DNA from: Thermoflexales bacterium
Lineage (GTDB): Bacteria; Chloroflexota; Anaerolineae; B4-G1; SLSP01
NCBI GenBank assembly: GCA_007130345.1
Contig: SLSP01000194.1
Coordinates: 1 to 5,730 of the forward strand
Direction of reading: 5' to 3'
Length of the DNA stretch: 5,730 nt
Made by a program: the position numbers and the translations under genes. The notes under the pieces were generated by a model. It did no database searches. It worked only from the letters and a program-made list of their open reading frames with translations, and was not told where the DNA came from. Shown in pieces: positions 5,730 to 5,730 of this stretch; position 1 is the stretch's first letter, and every line of letters starts with the position of its first letter.

Positions 5730-5730
5730 A

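Overview
The window looks like a piece of a bacterial chromosome around dnaA, most probably from a Chloroflexota (Anaerolineae-like) organism. That placement rests on the wording of the DnaA N-terminus (MTRATFDTWLRDT, residues 19-31) and on the GC-rich codon use of dnaA and its downstream gene. It is recognition from memory, not a database match.

Left part (1-1594, + strand): a two-gene restriction-modification unit. The C-terminal part of a DNA amino-methyltransferase with a TSPPY motif runs in from the left edge. One base after its stop comes a complete, apparently type II, endonuclease with a PD-(D/E)XK-like D...ESK active site. Both genes are visibly richer in A+T than the rest of the coding sequence, which suggests acquisition by transfer. 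The pair would methylate and cleave the same DNA site.

Middle (1615-4592, - strand): dnaA (444 aa, all four domains recognisable) followed 95 bases downstream by an L-lactate permease family (LctP/LldP) gene of 515 aa. The permease converges on the restriction gene with only 20 bases between the stops. The dnaA-permease gap holds a perfect GC-rich hairpin and a short GCAAAT repeat.

Right part (4593-5237): 645 bases without a gene, upstream of dnaA, with many features of a replication origin. These are DnaA-box-like sequences, several in one orientation and spaced about one helical turn; AT-rich palindromes built on AAAAATC/GATTTTT; and a box followed by a GC-rich spacer and CTACTA, which resembles the basal unwinding arrangement of Bacillus subtilis oriC. 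A plausible dnaA promoter with a dyad over its -35 lies close to the gene. Beyond it (5238-5729, - strand) is the end of a small membrane protein with a possible bacterial PH-like domain, whose start cannot be fixed at the window edge.

The most notable part is the candidate origin/dnaA control region. The coding genes belong to known broad families; the endonuclease could not be assigned to a named one.
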